A stretch of DNA of 64,000 nucleotides from positions 1 through 64,000 of the forward strand of contig JAIFAC010000221.1 of assembly GCA_026545765.1 (NCBI GenBank), given 5' to 3'. Of this stretch, positions 13,485 through 26,935 are shown piece by piece. The stretch's first letter is position 1. Every line of letters starts with the position of its first letter. The notes under the pieces were generated by a model that worked only from the letters and a program-made list of their open reading frames with translations, ran no database searches and was not told the origin of the DNA. Made by a program: the position numbers and the translations under genes. The stretch comes from Plantago major (lineage: Eukaryota; Streptophyta; Magnoliopsida; Lamiales; Plantaginaceae).

Positions 13485-15270
13485 TTTGGAACTTTCAAAC
13501 CCAGATTTACTTGGGTGAATCAGTGTTTGTTTATAAAAGTTATTAGTATACATTTTAATATATATTAAATTCAGAAGTTTTATATTAAATTGTATGTCAT
13601 GCAACTAAACAATTCTGTATGTATTCATTTTGCATTTTACTGCTTATAAAATTGATTCTTATTCATCTGTAAAGAAGGTCTTTTAAAATTAGCTTTGAAC
13701 CTTAAAAAATGCCGTCATTGCCAAACAATATATAAATTTGGATTTACTTTTTGTTAATGTCAGCAATGACTTAACAGTTTGACTAAACTTCCCGCAACAA
13801 TTTTTCAATGATAGATGGTCATTTTTGCAAGCTTTAACCGTCAAACGTAGGTTTATATTGAATTGTTTGATTAAGGATTAAAGATGTATATAAGATGTTC
13901 ATAAGTTTGATTTTAATCCTTAGCCAAACAATTTGTATATAATTTGTTGTTATCCATAGTGACCGGATAAAAAAGCATTTAGTGAGCTTTTATATAGTTA
14001 AAACCTTGAGTTTTGTTAGACACGCGGCGAGTTTGTTAGATATTTAATTCGATTTTGGAGCGATTAATATAGGATCAAAACCTGTTGAGTGAAACAAGAA
14101 AATTTATGTGTTTTTTTAATTCGATTTTTTTAAATTTAATTTTTCGTCAAACAACCCATTATTGCTTACCAGAACATACACTGAATTCATTAATGATTTA
14201 AATGAAGGGTCAAGGGTTAAGTCAAAACCAGGAGGACAGCCAAAGCCAAACACATTTTGAAAAGGCTGAAGAAGGGTATATTTATTGACTAGATATTGCT
14301 ATGTTAGACATTCTATTTCGACCACTCACTGGATTTGACATACATCTCTACGTGCATTCTTTAGTTTAACTTGTCCCATATTCACGAGTCGTACCGTATG
14401 AATAATCGTCCCATAGTAGTATGATCAATAAAATAAATCTTCCCGTAGACGACTGACTTCCATTTATATTGAGTAATTGGGCAGTAGTCCGTTCATAGTC
14501 CGTTCATAGATTCCAAACGAACAAAAGTAAATAAGCGAATTTACATAAGAAATATTGATGTAGGAATGCCGGAAAGGCAGTTTTAAGCTACAAATCGGCG
14601 GACTCGAAAGAATGCATAGAGCGTATTAAGTCGAACAAGCCTACGCCGGCAAGAGGTGGGGAACGTCTATATGTATATATCAGATGTCATGTATTGGATC
14701 TCACCTGGTTTCATAACCGTTAGGAAGTTGGTAGAACTCCATTTGTGGGCAAACTTTAAATATTGATCTCAGACACTGTTCACGCTATCTGATTTAAATG
14801 AAAACTAACCCAATCGAGAAAATAAAAAAAGTGACGTAAATGTAGTAGAATTTTTATACCCTTTGATTCAAAACTTAGAGTTTTCATTTTTGGAGTTCTA
14901 TTTAACCCACTCAAACCATAAAAAGAAAGTTTCTATTACATCCATTTATTCTCTATTGATCAATTTATTACTTTATCCCTATTAGTTCAATTTCTTAATT
15001 GGTCATATTAAGGACCATTGGACACCAAATATCACAAAAAAAAACACATTACATGGTTAGCACTTATTACAATATCAGAACAACTCGTTTGTGCGCAGGC
15101 TCTTTAATATGCGAATTAAAATTTCGGCGGAATCTGATGACACCTGTGAAAGCCCCAATTTTATTGCTAAAATGGAGGAAAATAAAACTGAAGGTGTTGA
15201 CTTGACCTGTATTTACTCAAATGGCCATTAAAACCTAGTCGTCCCTCATGTGGTGTACCTCCCACAAGTT
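13483..15270. other. Intergenic DNA upstream of aconitase
   Basis: AT-rich, no coding signal. A short direct duplication of AGTCCGTTCATAG lies at about 14487-14510. The last few hundred bases should include the aconitase promoter; I could not pick a TATA box with confidence. Confidence 0.4.
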
Positions 15271-15560
15271 GAAAGGGCTTTCTCAATTTTCTTCTTCTTC
15301 TTCTTCCTCTAATAATTAGAAGAAACAGAAACTAGGTAAAATCTCATTTCACTCGCCATATATTGTTTATTATTCTTCCTTGGTTTCTTCTTCTTCTTCT
15401 TCTCCAACCTTAATAAAACCCTCCCCTCCATTTGGGCATTGAATAAACCCCATACAAATACTAATACACCTCCCCCATCCATTTCCTCGTTGAATGTGAT
15501 CGCCATAATCATCTCCATCACAACCAAATCCTCATCGTCATTACCTCTTTCTCTCTCGCC

Positions 15561-18500
15561 ATGTATAAGCAGCGGGACCTCCACGCTTCTTCGAAGGGCA
15601 TCCACCTCTTCAAATCAGGCAACGAGTCTTCTCATCGCTCTCCAGAAATCCTGTTTCTGCTGCTGGTAATACTAGTAGTGGCAGCAGGTGTGTTCGAGTG
15701 TTACTCAGTAACGCCAGATTCCTCAGCTATTGCTCTTCACGCTGGAGCCACGGTGTTGACTGGAAATCATCGCCTTCGACCCTCACGTCGCAGATCAGAA
15801 CCGCTTCTGTTGATTCGTTGCTCAATCGGAAGATCGCTACCATGGGTCAGTGTGTTGATCAGATCTTTTTTTTTTTTGGTTTTGTGATCTGGTTTTGTAT
15901 ATCTGGAATCTTCGGATTGGGATTTGGTGTTGTGATGTGGAATTGGTGTAGTTGTCTGATTGGAATTTGACTATTCTGCTTGAATTTTGTTTGTGTGCGT
16001 TTGGCTTTATTCATTTGCTGTATGTAGCTGATTTTATTTATTTCAATGTCGAAATTCGAAAACTTGGGACAGTTTGTTATAGCTATATGTATCTGAAGTA
16101 CAGTGTGATCGTGGTTGAGTTTTGATATTGAGCATATATTTGGCCGTTTAGGTAGCGTCCTGAGTATTAAAATTTGATATTTATTAATCTCTAGTTAGGT
16201 AGCTAAATGTGACATTGTGGATATCGATTTTTGATGTTTTTAAATGTAGTATGATTGTTTTAGTGCTGTCATTGAAATTGAGTTTGCTTACTTGCTGGTT
16301 ACGTGTGATTACAGCCTCTGAATGCTTTCAAGGGAATCTTTACCAAATTTCCGAAGCCTGGTGGTGGTGAATTGGAAAATTCTACAGCCTCAGCTCTTAA
16401 TGATCAAGGATAGGTAATTCCTCATAACACTCTAGGTATTCTGCATTTACACTACATGTGATTGTGGTTTCATATACACTGATGATGATATATTCATGGC
16501 TAATAGTTATGTTGGATTAAGCGTGATTAATTGAACACAACTTAGTAACTATAACGGTTTTTTTCCGTGTTTATTCTAAAAATGCAGATAAACTTCCGTA
16601 CTCCATTAGAATCCTTCTTGAGTCAGCAATACGTAATTGTAATGGATTCCAAGTTAAAAGGAAGATGTCGAAAAAGATTATTGATTGGGAAAAAACTGCT
16701 CGAAACAAGTTGAAATTCCTTCAAGCCTGCCGTGTCCTCCTCCAGGTATTTGTCTTGATTTATCCGGTTTTTCTTATGCCATATAGGCGGTCTTAATGTG
16801 ACAATTTGATTGTTTTGGCAGGACTTTACCGGTGTGCAGCTGTGGTCGATCTGGCTTGCATCATTGATGCCATGAACAATCTTGGCAGTGATTCAAAACA
16901 AGATCAATCCTTTGGTATGCCCAGTGCTGTGTTTGTCTATGTTTGGTTTCTATTGCTACTTCTGAGATGTGTTTGACTGGAAAGTCCTTGTAATGAATGG
17001 CCAAAATTTTCTTTATTTCTAAACCCGTGTGCACTGAGTAGGCTGCGCTCAGTTTATAATGAACATCTAAGGTTAAATTGGTTGCTGATAATCTAGTTGC
17101 TCACGAAAGGATACTTTAAGATGGAAAATTAGTGCATGCATGTGGAGTATCAGATTGCTATTAAAATTTTCTATATTAGTTTAGTTAAATCTCCAACCCT
17201 TGCTTTGATAATTGGAGTGACTGCTGCTGGTTTATAAGTTTATTCATTATTATTGACATTAATATTTGAACTGTAAAGTTCTCTGCCAATTGTTTCTTAT
17301 TTCCATCCTTTAAAACTTTTGTCATCAATTTAGTTGTGCTTACTATTTTGAGGCTTTATTGCTTTTGTTCACATTTTCCAGTTTCCACTTCCTGTTTCAA
17401 TAATTTTTTCCAACTTCACTAAATTCAAATCCCCAAAACCATTTGTTGATGTTTGCATAATTTGCTTGATACCATCTTGTTGCTGCTTTTGCTTTACCTG
17501 TTTCTTGTTCTATGATTACTTATAAAGGTACTGGGCGGGCTTGCAGGTTCCTGTAGATCTAATTATTGATCACTCTGTTCAAGTTGATGTTACAAGGTCA
17601 GAAAATGCTGTCGAGGCCAATATGGTTTGAATTCAGAGGAACAAAGAAAGATTTGCTTTTCTTAAGTAGGGGTTCAATGCTTACCACAAAATGCTTGTTG
17701 TACCACCGGGTTCTGGTATAGTTCACCAGGTATTAAAAAAGACACATTCTGGATCAATTGGTCCAGGACCTTAACATTCAATACCCAAGATTCCATAATT
17801 TGACTTGTTGGTTGTACTATTTTAGGTCAATCTTGAATATCTTGCAGTTAGTCTTCAATACTGAGGTGTTCTATACCCTGATAGTGTGGTAGAACTGATT
17901 CTCATACCACCATGATTGACGGATTAGGAGTTGCTGGTTGGGGAGTTGGGCATCGAGGCAGAGGCGGCAATGCTTGGCCAAATTATATATTTGGAAGAGT
18001 AAAGTCTTTTCTTTTGGTTCTCATACTTTTATTCCCAATTATCACTACTTAATTGTGTTCTAGAATCTCTAACTGGGTGTTTGCAATAGCTTGAAAATAT
18101 TTTAAGATGCCTACTTTAGTAGTGGGCTTGTAAGATCATTTGTGGGCTGATTCCAAAACTAAAAAAGCGTAAAACAAAATGTGTTAAACTTGAAAGTGCT
18201 CATGTACTGCTTCTCAAATTCAACTTATTGCAACCTAATCTTGAAGAAGTTCAAACAACTTGTGTTGACACTAAACATTCAACTATTTATTACATTAAAT
18301 TGGAAGTGGCTACTTATAAGCTGTAGCAGACACCCCCTGAGTGCTTGCAATAGCTTGAAAAATATTTTGAGATGCCTACTTTAAGCAGTAGAGGTGGCTT
18401 GTAAGATAATATGTGGGGTGATTGCAAAAACTACAGAAACATAAAAACATGTGTTGAAACCTGAAAGAGCTCATGTGCTCAAACCTTAAAGAAGTTCAAT

Positions 18501-21500
18501 CAACATGTAGTCGGAAACACTAAGCGTTCAACTTTTTATTAAATGAAGTTTGAAATGGCAACTTATAAGCAGTTGCAGACACCCTGAGTGCTTTTTCTTC
18601 TTTCTCTGTAACAGGGTTCTTTCCCTAGTTTGCTCCCTTAGAAACATAAAAGTTGAACCGGAAATAGCCCCCCCCCCAACAAGTATCACTGTGGGATTTT
18701 AAATGGTGGTGGTGTTGGGGTGGGGGTAATTGAAAATAATTTTTTTATTGCTGTGTTTTGAAATTTGTATTAAGGTGCATGCTGGACTGCCATAACTAAT
18801 GGTTTTCTCTGTCGGACAGCCAATGAGCATGGTTCTACCAGGTGTTGTTGGATTCAAGTTGTCTGGGAAATTACGAGATGGCATCACAGCTACTGACCTG
18901 GTTTTGACTGTCACACAAATGTTAAGGAAGCACGGTGTTGTCGGAAAATTGGAGTTTTATGGTAATGTCACTGAATTTCTAGTAATTTTAATTGCTTCTC
19001 TGTATTGTGTTTCAGTGGAAGGGAGGACTTAATATTAGATGTTTCATGTATTCAGGTGCTGGTGTGGGTGAAATCTCCTTAGCTGACAGAGCCACCATAG
19101 CAAACATGTCACCGGAATATGGTGCCACTATGGGATTCTTCCCTGTAGATCATGTTACCTTGCAGTACCTCAAGTTAACTGGCAGAAGTGATGAGACAGT
19201 GAGTACATTAACACTTTCAAAAAAACAATGTGTTCCATTTCCTTTCTTTGTTTTGAGACTTAGTGAACCCTGGATGCTGGCATGCAGGTTTCAATGATAG
19301 AAAGCTTATCTCCCTGGCAAACAAAATGTTTGTGGACTACAAAAGAAGTAAGCTCTATGCTAATCCTGATATTCTTGAAAAGTATGGTTTAGTCATTTTT
19401 TAACAACTACAGTAATTGTTACCTTTCTTGCGGCAGCCTCAACCAAGAAGGCATATTCCTCTTATGGAACTAGATCTCTCCGACATCCAACCATGTATTT
19501 CAGGGCCTAAGAGAGGTCTGTTCTAGGAAAAATGGATCTGACTTTTAATCTTTCATATAGTAGCATGGATTTGGTGATTTTATACTTGTATATAATCTCT
19601 TTTTTGGCCTCATGATCGGCGTTCTTTGAAAGAAATGAAATCTGTTGGCACTCTTGCCCTGATAGCAAAGTGGGGTTCAAGGTAAATTTAAATCTGCTCA
19701 ACAACATTATTATTATCATTATTTTTAAAATCCTTCTTAATATTACTACTGTTTTATTCTCTTGTCTACTAAACTGATCTTAAATCCTCAGTTATGACCA
19801 ATTATGTCTCTCGTTAAGTAGTTTGTGTTGTCTGTGGGATCTGGTGGGGCTTTTCTTTGTGTTGAAAGCATAATTTTATTTATTCTACATTTCAACGAGT
19901 CATCTCTAAATTCAATCAGAGGCTTGCCGTGCCGAAAACGAAAAAAGGTGGTCAAGTTCTCATTTCATGGGGAACCTGCTGAGCTCAAACATGGAAGTGT
20001 TGTCATTGCTGCCATCCGCAGGTTGTAAGCCAAATACATCAAATCCTAGTGTTATGCTTGGAGCAGGTCTTGTGGCAAAAGAAAGGCCTGAGCTCGGACT
20101 TCCAGGTTACCTAGTCTTTTCACAAACTCAGCTAATTAATTCTTTTTGCTATTGTCATATCATATGTATGCTAACTGAGCAGTAATAATCTATCAGGTAA
20201 AACCATGGATAAAGACTAGCCTTGCTCCAGGCTCTGGGTAGTTACAAAATACTTGGAGAAAGAGAGTGTTGCTTTGTTTACTGCATCCCCTATCTTATAT
20301 TTAATGCTTTATATCTTTTTTCTAAACTCACACCTGGGGCCCTTAAGCGTATTTTATGAGCTAAATTTAAAAAGTTCTGGTGCAAAAAAGGCGCCTTTTT
20401 CCATGAACTTTGCAAGGTGGGGTTTTGTGTCTGATTTTGGAGTAGCACTGGGACACTAGTTGATAAACAAAATACATCCTGGTATTTTTACTCTGTTATC
20501 ATGCAGCATACACAATAACTTTGATTTCTTAAGCTTGATGCAGTGGCCCTAACACCATACCTAAATCAGCAAGGGTTCAATATTGTGGGGTATGGCTTAC
20601 GCGACATGTATTGGAAATTCTGGGGAGCTTAGCCGAAACTGTTGGTGCTGCTATATCAGAGAATGGTATAGTCCTGTTGAACTCAAAACAACCTTATAGT
20701 ACAGCTCTGGTGCTGTGATTTGTAGTGTTTCTCGAATGATTAAATTGATAGTTTCTGATTTGGATATTATTATCTTGTGCAGATATTGTTGCAGCTGCCG
20801 TGCTTTCCGGAAGCCGTAACTTTGAAGATTATGTACATGCCTTGACAGAGCAAATTATCTTGCTTCACCTTGGTTGTTGCTTCGCCCTTGCTGTGGTGAG
20901 TGATCTTAAAAGTCTACTATTTATCTGATTAGGCAATCATACACTATCCTAAAGGGATATGCAGATGGCTTTAAATTGAAGATTATCCCTCACATTTCAG
21001 AACTTGATAGGCATTTATTTAGAATTAACAAACAGCGGTAAACTGCATATGAGCTGTGTTACTGCTCATAAAAAGAATAAAACGTCAGTACAGTGTTATA
21101 TACAACTTCCATCAAATTCTTACGTATTATTTGTATATTTTGTATTGGAAACATTCCTAATGTCTGCAAAACCTTCCACCAGAACCCCTTTACGTTTCAA
21201 ATTCTGTAGATGTGTTTTATACCTTGAATTCCCAAGTTTTGGGAAAGAACTAATTCTGGAAGTGTGAGAATTTTATGTGAGATAATTAATGCTGGCTTTT
21301 TATAAGCTGATAATTCCAAACATGAGCATGACTGTTGATTATTTTATGCAATGTGATATAGATGAAATTCAGTAGTTACAACATCAATCATTTGAAATTA
21401 ACTTTGACCATGCTTAGTTTCTTCCACGAGTCAATGGTTACTATTCCATCTGTGTTTGTATAATAATAATACACATTGTTTTTTTGTTTTACAGGTCGAT

Positions 21501-23643
21501 ATTGACTTTGGAAAGAGCCAATTGGTAGGAAAAGAAGGGAAAGATGTATACTTTAGGGATATCTGGCCTTCAAAGAAGAAAGTAGCAGAGGTACACAATT
21601 ATTCATAATTTTTTATTACTTGTAGATCTGGAAGAATCTGAAAACTAAGATTGCAGTTAAATTTATATTAGGTTGTCCAATCCAGTGTATTGCCCGATAT
21701 GTTCAAGAGCATACGAATCTATCACAAAAGGTAACCCCATGTGGAATGACTTATCAGTGCCAGATTCCAAGTTGTACTCGTGGGATCCAAACTCTGATAC
21801 ATCCATGAGCCACCATACTTTAAGAACATGACCATGAATCCTCCGGCCCACATAGGTCAAAGATGCCTACTGTTTGCTCAACTTTGGTGACAGTATTACG
21901 ACGGATCACATCCCTGCTGGAAGCATTCACAAGGATAGCCCTGCAGCCAAGTTTTAGGTGGCGTGGAGTTGATGCCAAGGATTTCAATTCTTATGGTGGT
22001 CGTCAAATGGGAGTAACGATGAAATAATGTACGAGGAACTTTTACCAAATATTCTTGTCAACAAGTTGTTGAAGGGGAAGTTGGTGCAAAGACTGTTCAT
22101 GTTCTAAGCGGAGAAAACTTTATGTTTTGATGCTGCGATGGTAATATTCTATCACTCACCTCTATTTATTTTATTTAGTTGGGGGCTCACTTGGAAAGAT
22201 TATCAATTCTTGGTTGACTTATAATAAGGATACCAATGTTCTTAGGGATGATAAAATACCTATCTACCCGTTTCCCATTATATTCATAACTAGCTCAAAA
22301 GGTCAAATCAAGACATGATTCAACACCTATAGACATATTTTTCTCCAACTGTTCAAAACCCTTGCAGACATCACCTATAATATAGGTTTGACAGATTAAT
22401 CCACAATCAAAATACCATTTGATTGTTGAGCAATTACAATTATGCCAACATCAATATCATATTTTCTGAATCCATCAACTGGACCAAGTTTAAACAGTTC
22501 GATTTGTCTTGTTTATGACCCTTCATCAATCCAGTGCAGGCAAAAGTATCTGATCTTTTGTAAGTCTTTTAGACCTGAAACTTTCTTAATACATTAATTT
22601 TTGACAAACTCTCAACTTTCAGAAATACAAGTCAGCTGGGCAAGACACAATTATTTTGGCTGGAGCTGAGTATGGAAGTGGAAGCTCGAGACTGGGCATA
22701 AAGGGTCCAATGTTGTTAGTAAGTCTGCATGCTTTTTGTGGCTTGTCATTTCTCTTCTTCGTTCCATTCTCATTTGCTGATTCTATTCAAGAAAAGAAAT
22801 GTACACATGGAAGCAATCCAACCTAATCGATTTTATCTCTGTAATAGGGAGTCAAAGCAGTGATTGCCAAAAGCTTTGAGAGGATTCATCGTAGTAACCT
22901 TGTTGGAATGGGCATTATTCCTCTATGTTTCAAGGCTGGTGAGGATGCTGATACATTAGGATTGACAGGTCATGGGCATACACTGCTCGAACTCCTACCA
23001 ATATATATCAGATATTACCTGGACAAGACATTGCTGTTAGTACCGACTCTGGAAAACAATTTACCTGCACTGTCCGTTTTGACACTGAGGTAAGTTCTAC
23101 AGCTTTCTTTGCCCATCATGTTTTCTGATCTGCAGTTAGACTAGCCAGAGCTGTCTGGGACTGTATTATCTCTAGATGAGATAGAATAAGGCCTGCCTTA
23201 CCTACTTACACCGACTTATACACAAGTATCCAAGTAATATGTCCTCCTTCAGTTCCTGCAATAAGTAACCCTCTGACTAGCAATATAAAAATACATCCTT
23301 CGAAAATCAAATAGGGGAATGTTTCTAGGAATTACAAGACTTTACAGACAGCAAGTTAAAATGACAGACTTACTAGAGAAGTGTTCACATATAGTGCTGA
23401 AAGCAGGAAGAGCCTGAACAAAGACCCACTAAATGGGCCTTCTATATGTAATTTGTAGATTAAATCACTGATATATATGTAAAAATGTAGCTCTGTTGTG
23501 AAGAAACTATTTCCTTGTATCTATCTGCTTGCTGTTTGAGGATCAAGTGATTGATATTTGATTGTATCTCACAGGTGGAGTTGGCTTACTTCAACCATGG
23601 TGGAATACTTCCATATGTTATCCGACAGCTTACTCAGCAATAA
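15561..23643 (+). CDS. ACO: Aconitate hydratase, mitochondrial (20 exons)
   Basis: Interconverts citrate and isocitrate in the TCA cycle using a 4Fe-4S cluster. Exons by motif and splice site: 15561-15845, 16315-16413, 16588-16745, 16822-16914, 17547-17729, 17826-~17981, 18820-18961, 19056-19198, 19288-19347, 19437-~19515, ~19607-19681, 19920-20104, 20197-~20267, 20544-20665, 20783-20895, 21495-21590, 21672-22140, 22623-22718, 22848-23089, 23575-23643. Exon 1 encodes an Arg/Ser-rich transit peptide ending NRKIATM. Later landmarks are [53 protein letters not shown], the cluster regions corresponding to [13 protein letters not shown] (exon 12) and [14 protein letters not shown] (exon 14), [25 protein letters not shown] and the terminal [16 protein letters not shown]. 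Most introns are GT-AG. Exons 7, 8, 16 and 20 read through cleanly; most others carry 1-2 nt indels, typically a lost base in CC, CCC or TTT. A CTT-rich 5' leader starts near 15290. Confidence 0.93.
18073..18592. mobile_element. Two tandem copies of a hAT-type MITE in an aconitase intron
   Basis: Unit 1 (about 18073-18337) opens GGGTGTTTGCAATAGCTT and closes AAGCTGTAGCAGACACCC, which is an imperfect terminal inverted repeat. Unit 2 (about 18338-18592) repeats the same body (GATGCCTACTTTA, GTGTTGAAAC, CTTATAAGC) at roughly 80-85% by eye and closes GTTGCAGACACCC. The GGGTGTTTG ends and CTTATAAGC motif are familiar from non-autonomous hAT elements of plants, which supports but does not prove the superfamily. 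No transposase is encoded. Confidence 0.75.
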
Positions 23644-23891
23644 GGATATCACAAATTTAGTTGTAGAATCTGAGAATAAACTACTATTTATTTTTATCTC
23701 TTGAAGGGATGGAGGTTTATCGCTGTTCCTTCTCAAGGAAGGATTAGCTAACAAATTCGGAGTATAAACAGTTTCTTTTGTTCTTCTCATCTCTGTAATA
23801 AATCCTTCAGGTGGATGTTCTACTAGATTTTCCAGATTTGGAAGAGTAACACAATACGAGTTTTTCTCGGGAGGATGGATTAATTCCTCTT

Positions 23892-24012
23892 TGAATAATT
23901 TTCCTCAGTTTGTTTGATAGACTGTATAGGACCAGAAGAATGCGGTTTATGCAGTAAACTCTCATTCAGTGAAGTAAAATGTTCCTTAGCCTGGATTTAA
24001 AGTTTCTTCTCC
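23892..24012 (+). repeat. Aconitase 3' flank segment, source of a copy at 28.4 kb
   Basis: About 120 bp just past the aconitase stop codon (CCTCTTTGAATAATTTTCCT through GCCTGGATTTAAAGTTTC) is repeated in the same orientation at about 28402-28529, at roughly 93% by eye with a few single-base indels. Confidence 0.85.
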
Positions 24013-25399
24013 TTTCTTTTAAACGATGTGCATATTTTACATGTCTATGTGAGATGGTATTATAGATCAAGAAAAGATGGACAAGAACATAGTATCAAGT
24101 TATAACCAACAACGTTAGTTATTAGTAATGTAATTAACTCTCTTTCACATCATACTTTGAAATCACTGACAAATAGCATTTTGTTGAGAAATAAGCGTAG
24201 TGTTATTACATGTATGTGTATCTGTCATATATATTGATTGATAGTACATATGGTATATATCAAGTATGAAGAAACTTTTAGAACTTGTCTACAGTGTTAT
24301 TAATTCTATTCAGAAAAGTATTACGTATAATCTTACATACAATCTGATACAATTAGATATAAAGCTCTTGTACGTTATCTACAACAGCATTTAAATTTCT
24401 CTTTTGCTATTAAGTGAGACATTTTCTCAAACCATTTAGACCCCAAAATTCACAAATCACTAATAACACGAAATTCGGAAAGCCAAGGAAAACTGTATGT
24501 GGGGAATGGAAATTCCGGCCAAATAGAATAATGTGCCATAGGCAATGGATATGGTGCAGCTTGAAGCTTCGCGACAGAGTTTCGAACCAATTAGCCAGTG
24601 AAGATGAGGGAAAAGGGTTTGTTGGAGATTCATGATGGAGTTGAATTGAATTGATGAATGATAAGGTAATTTGTAGAAGCGGCGACTTGTGATTGGTACA
24701 AAGCGATGTTTTGGTTCAAATTTTCTAACATCGCATTAAAGCCCTAGGTGCCTTTGTGATGGACCGAGTCTACCACTACCACTCTGGGCGTATCGCATTA
24801 TGATCTCATTATGAATTAGGTAATTGACCTAATTCCCAATTATCCACCGAGCGATATTGTATTTCAACAAAAAAGGACCAAATGATGACCTAATCAAATT
24901 TGCGATCTTTAACATGATGGGCCGAAAAGTATTTTCCCATCAACATGTTTTGGAGAAAAGCTCAATACGAATGATGTTTTGGTCCAAATTTTATTAGATA
25001 TACACCTTCCAAAATGCTATTATGTTTTGGTCAAATTTTATTACATATACACCTTCAAAATGCTACTTACATAAAATTAAATCATATTAAGTTTTGTTTT
25101 TGATCATTGATTTTATTTTATTCTGAATAAATATTAAGCGGTAAATGTGAAATGTTCACTTAAATTATATTATGATACTTTAGGACTAAAGTTTCATAAT
25201 ATAATTTAATTGAACATTACATTCTGATTTAGATAATTATGTCGAAAGTTGGATCTTATTTGGAAAAATCGAAATCAATAACGTAGACGAACAAAAAAGT
25301 AGTATAATATTTTTGTTTTCGAAGGGCCAAGGGGTGTGAAGTTAGAAGATAAGGGGTGAAAATGAAACGTAATCATTATAAGGGATCATTCGTAAAGGA
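24013..25399. other. Intergenic DNA between aconitase and first PPR gene
   Basis: The aconitase 3' untranslated region probably ends near 24,060. A 58-codon minus-strand frame starts near 24,632 (MNLQQTLFPHLHW) and matches nothing I recognise. The rest is AT-rich, with a foldback listed separately. Confidence 0.35.
25154..25215. repeat. Foldback: 30-bp inverted repeat with a 2-nt gap
   Basis: The left arm starts GTTCACTTAAATTATATTAT and ends GATACTTTAG; the right arm starts CTAAAGTTTC and ends AATTGAAC. The arms are complementary with only a few mismatches. This could be the centre of a small MITE or a cruciform-forming AT foldback. Confidence 0.8.
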
Positions 25400-26935
25400 T
25401 CATCTTTTCTTCTTCTTCTTCTTCCTTTTTCCATTCAACAACAACAACACTGGTAGTAGCTTTTCTCCCAACTTCTAAACAACCCAACAAGAAGAAGCAG
25501 CAACCCAGGTATTTTGGATTTCACCCATGTTCACAAGGTCAGTGATGCTCTTCAATTGTTTCATCAGATGCTCAATATACCAACCTATTCCTTCTGTTTA
25601 CCAATTCACCAAGTTAATGGGTTTGGTTGACAAAATCAAACACTACAATGCTGCACTCCACATGTTCGACCAAATGCGCCAAAGAGTCTCACTTTCGATG
25701 AATACACTTTGAGTATTGTAATTAATTCCTACTGTCTTCTCAATCGTGTTGATCTTGCTTTTCCTGTCTTGGCTCTCTTCATTAAGTCCGGCTTCTCACC
25801 TGATACTGCCACCTTCAACACTCTTATTAGGGGCCTCTTTTCTCGAAACAAGGTATCAGAGGCTATAGTGTAGTTTTATTCACAAAATGCTTGACTCAAA
25901 AGCTGTGCGAACCCGATGTCGTCACGATTAACACTCTGATCAATGGTCTCTGTAAATCTGGAAATACAAATACTGCCATTAAGTTGTTGGACAATGATAC
26001 CTGCAGACCAGACGTTTATGGTTACACTACAATTATTGATAGATTGTGCAAAGATACTCTGGTTGATGATGCTCGTTCTCTCTTTTCCCAAATGGTTGCC
26101 AAGGGCATTTCACCGAACGTGGTCACTTATAATTCATTGGTTCAGGGCTTATGTTATTCGGGCAGATGGAAAGAGGCCAATGCCTTGATAGATGAGATGG
26201 TCATCCGACACCTCCAAATGTTGTTACGTTTAACACGTTGATAGATGCCTGCTGCAAGAAAGGAAAGCTTAAAGAGGCGGAGCATGTGTTGGAGCTAATG
26301 AAACAAAGAAGTGTCTCCTGATATTTTTACGTACAGTGCACTCATGACGGATATTGTCTTGAGGAGAAATGAATAAGGCAAAGACATATTCAAGTTACTT
26401 ATCGATTCTGGTTTGAGGCCCGATGCAGTCACCTATACTACTTTGATGGATGGATTACTTAGTGATGGAAGGATAGCTGATGCGGGAAGGTTTTAACTGA
26501 TATGCGGGCAAACAATGTAACTCTTGATCAGGTAACACACTAGCTTGATAGATGGTTTCTGCAAGAATCATGAGATTGATCGGCATTTTCAGTTCTGCGT
26601 ACCATGGAAGATGCGGTGTTCATCCAGACATAATTACATACACCACCCTCATTCACGGACTCTTGGAAGATGATAAATTTGATAGAGCAATGGGTCTCTT
26701 CCATTCACTTCCTGCAAAGGTCTGCAACCCAATAGTGTTACGTACAATGTTTTTATCAAAGGTTGTCTTCTGCAAAATGAGTTTCTCAAAGCAGAGCCGC
26801 TATTGGAAGAAATGGCCGGAAGGGATTGTAACTTAAAAAGGTGTATTTAACATGTTGTGTTGTTATTGTGAAGATGATGGTGGAGATAGAGTTCCTTTGG
26901 ATGTGATTAAAGCCCTTGCACCAAAAGATGGCTAA
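25400..26935 (+). CDS. PPR protein, restorer-of-fertility-like (P class), copy 1, frames broken
   Basis: P-class pentatricopeptide repeat protein; the family binds organellar RNA. Ser/Thr-rich N-terminal coding from a CTT tract, then HVHKVSDALQLFHQML and successive 35-residue repeats: NTLIRGLFSRNKVSEA, CEPDVVTINTLINGLCKSG, CRPDVYGYTTIIDRLCKD, ISPNVVTYNSLVQGLCYSG, NVVTFNTLIDACCKKGKLKE, HPDIITYTTLIHGLLEDDK, ending RVPLDVIKALAPKDG with stop at 26935. The G-x-x-P-D-V-V-T-Y-N-x-L-I-x-G-L-C pattern is that of RFL/RPF-type PPRs. About 500 codons and roughly 11-13 repeats. The longest clean stretch is 25891-26241; several 1-2 nt indels separate the blocks. The start is uncertain: an ATG at 25362 is possible, but its peptide does not match copy 2. 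Copy 2 on the other strand (31017-32476) is a close paralogue lacking about 280 bp present here. Confidence 0.8.

Noticed and set aside
13320-13604. Two frames with long poly Tyr-Ile
   Set aside because: Both are produced by the (TA)n microsatellite.
15561-23643. Aconitase as a processed pseudogene
   Set aside because: All introns are present with mostly canonical splice sites, so it is not a retrocopy; the indels fit sequence error or very recent decay.
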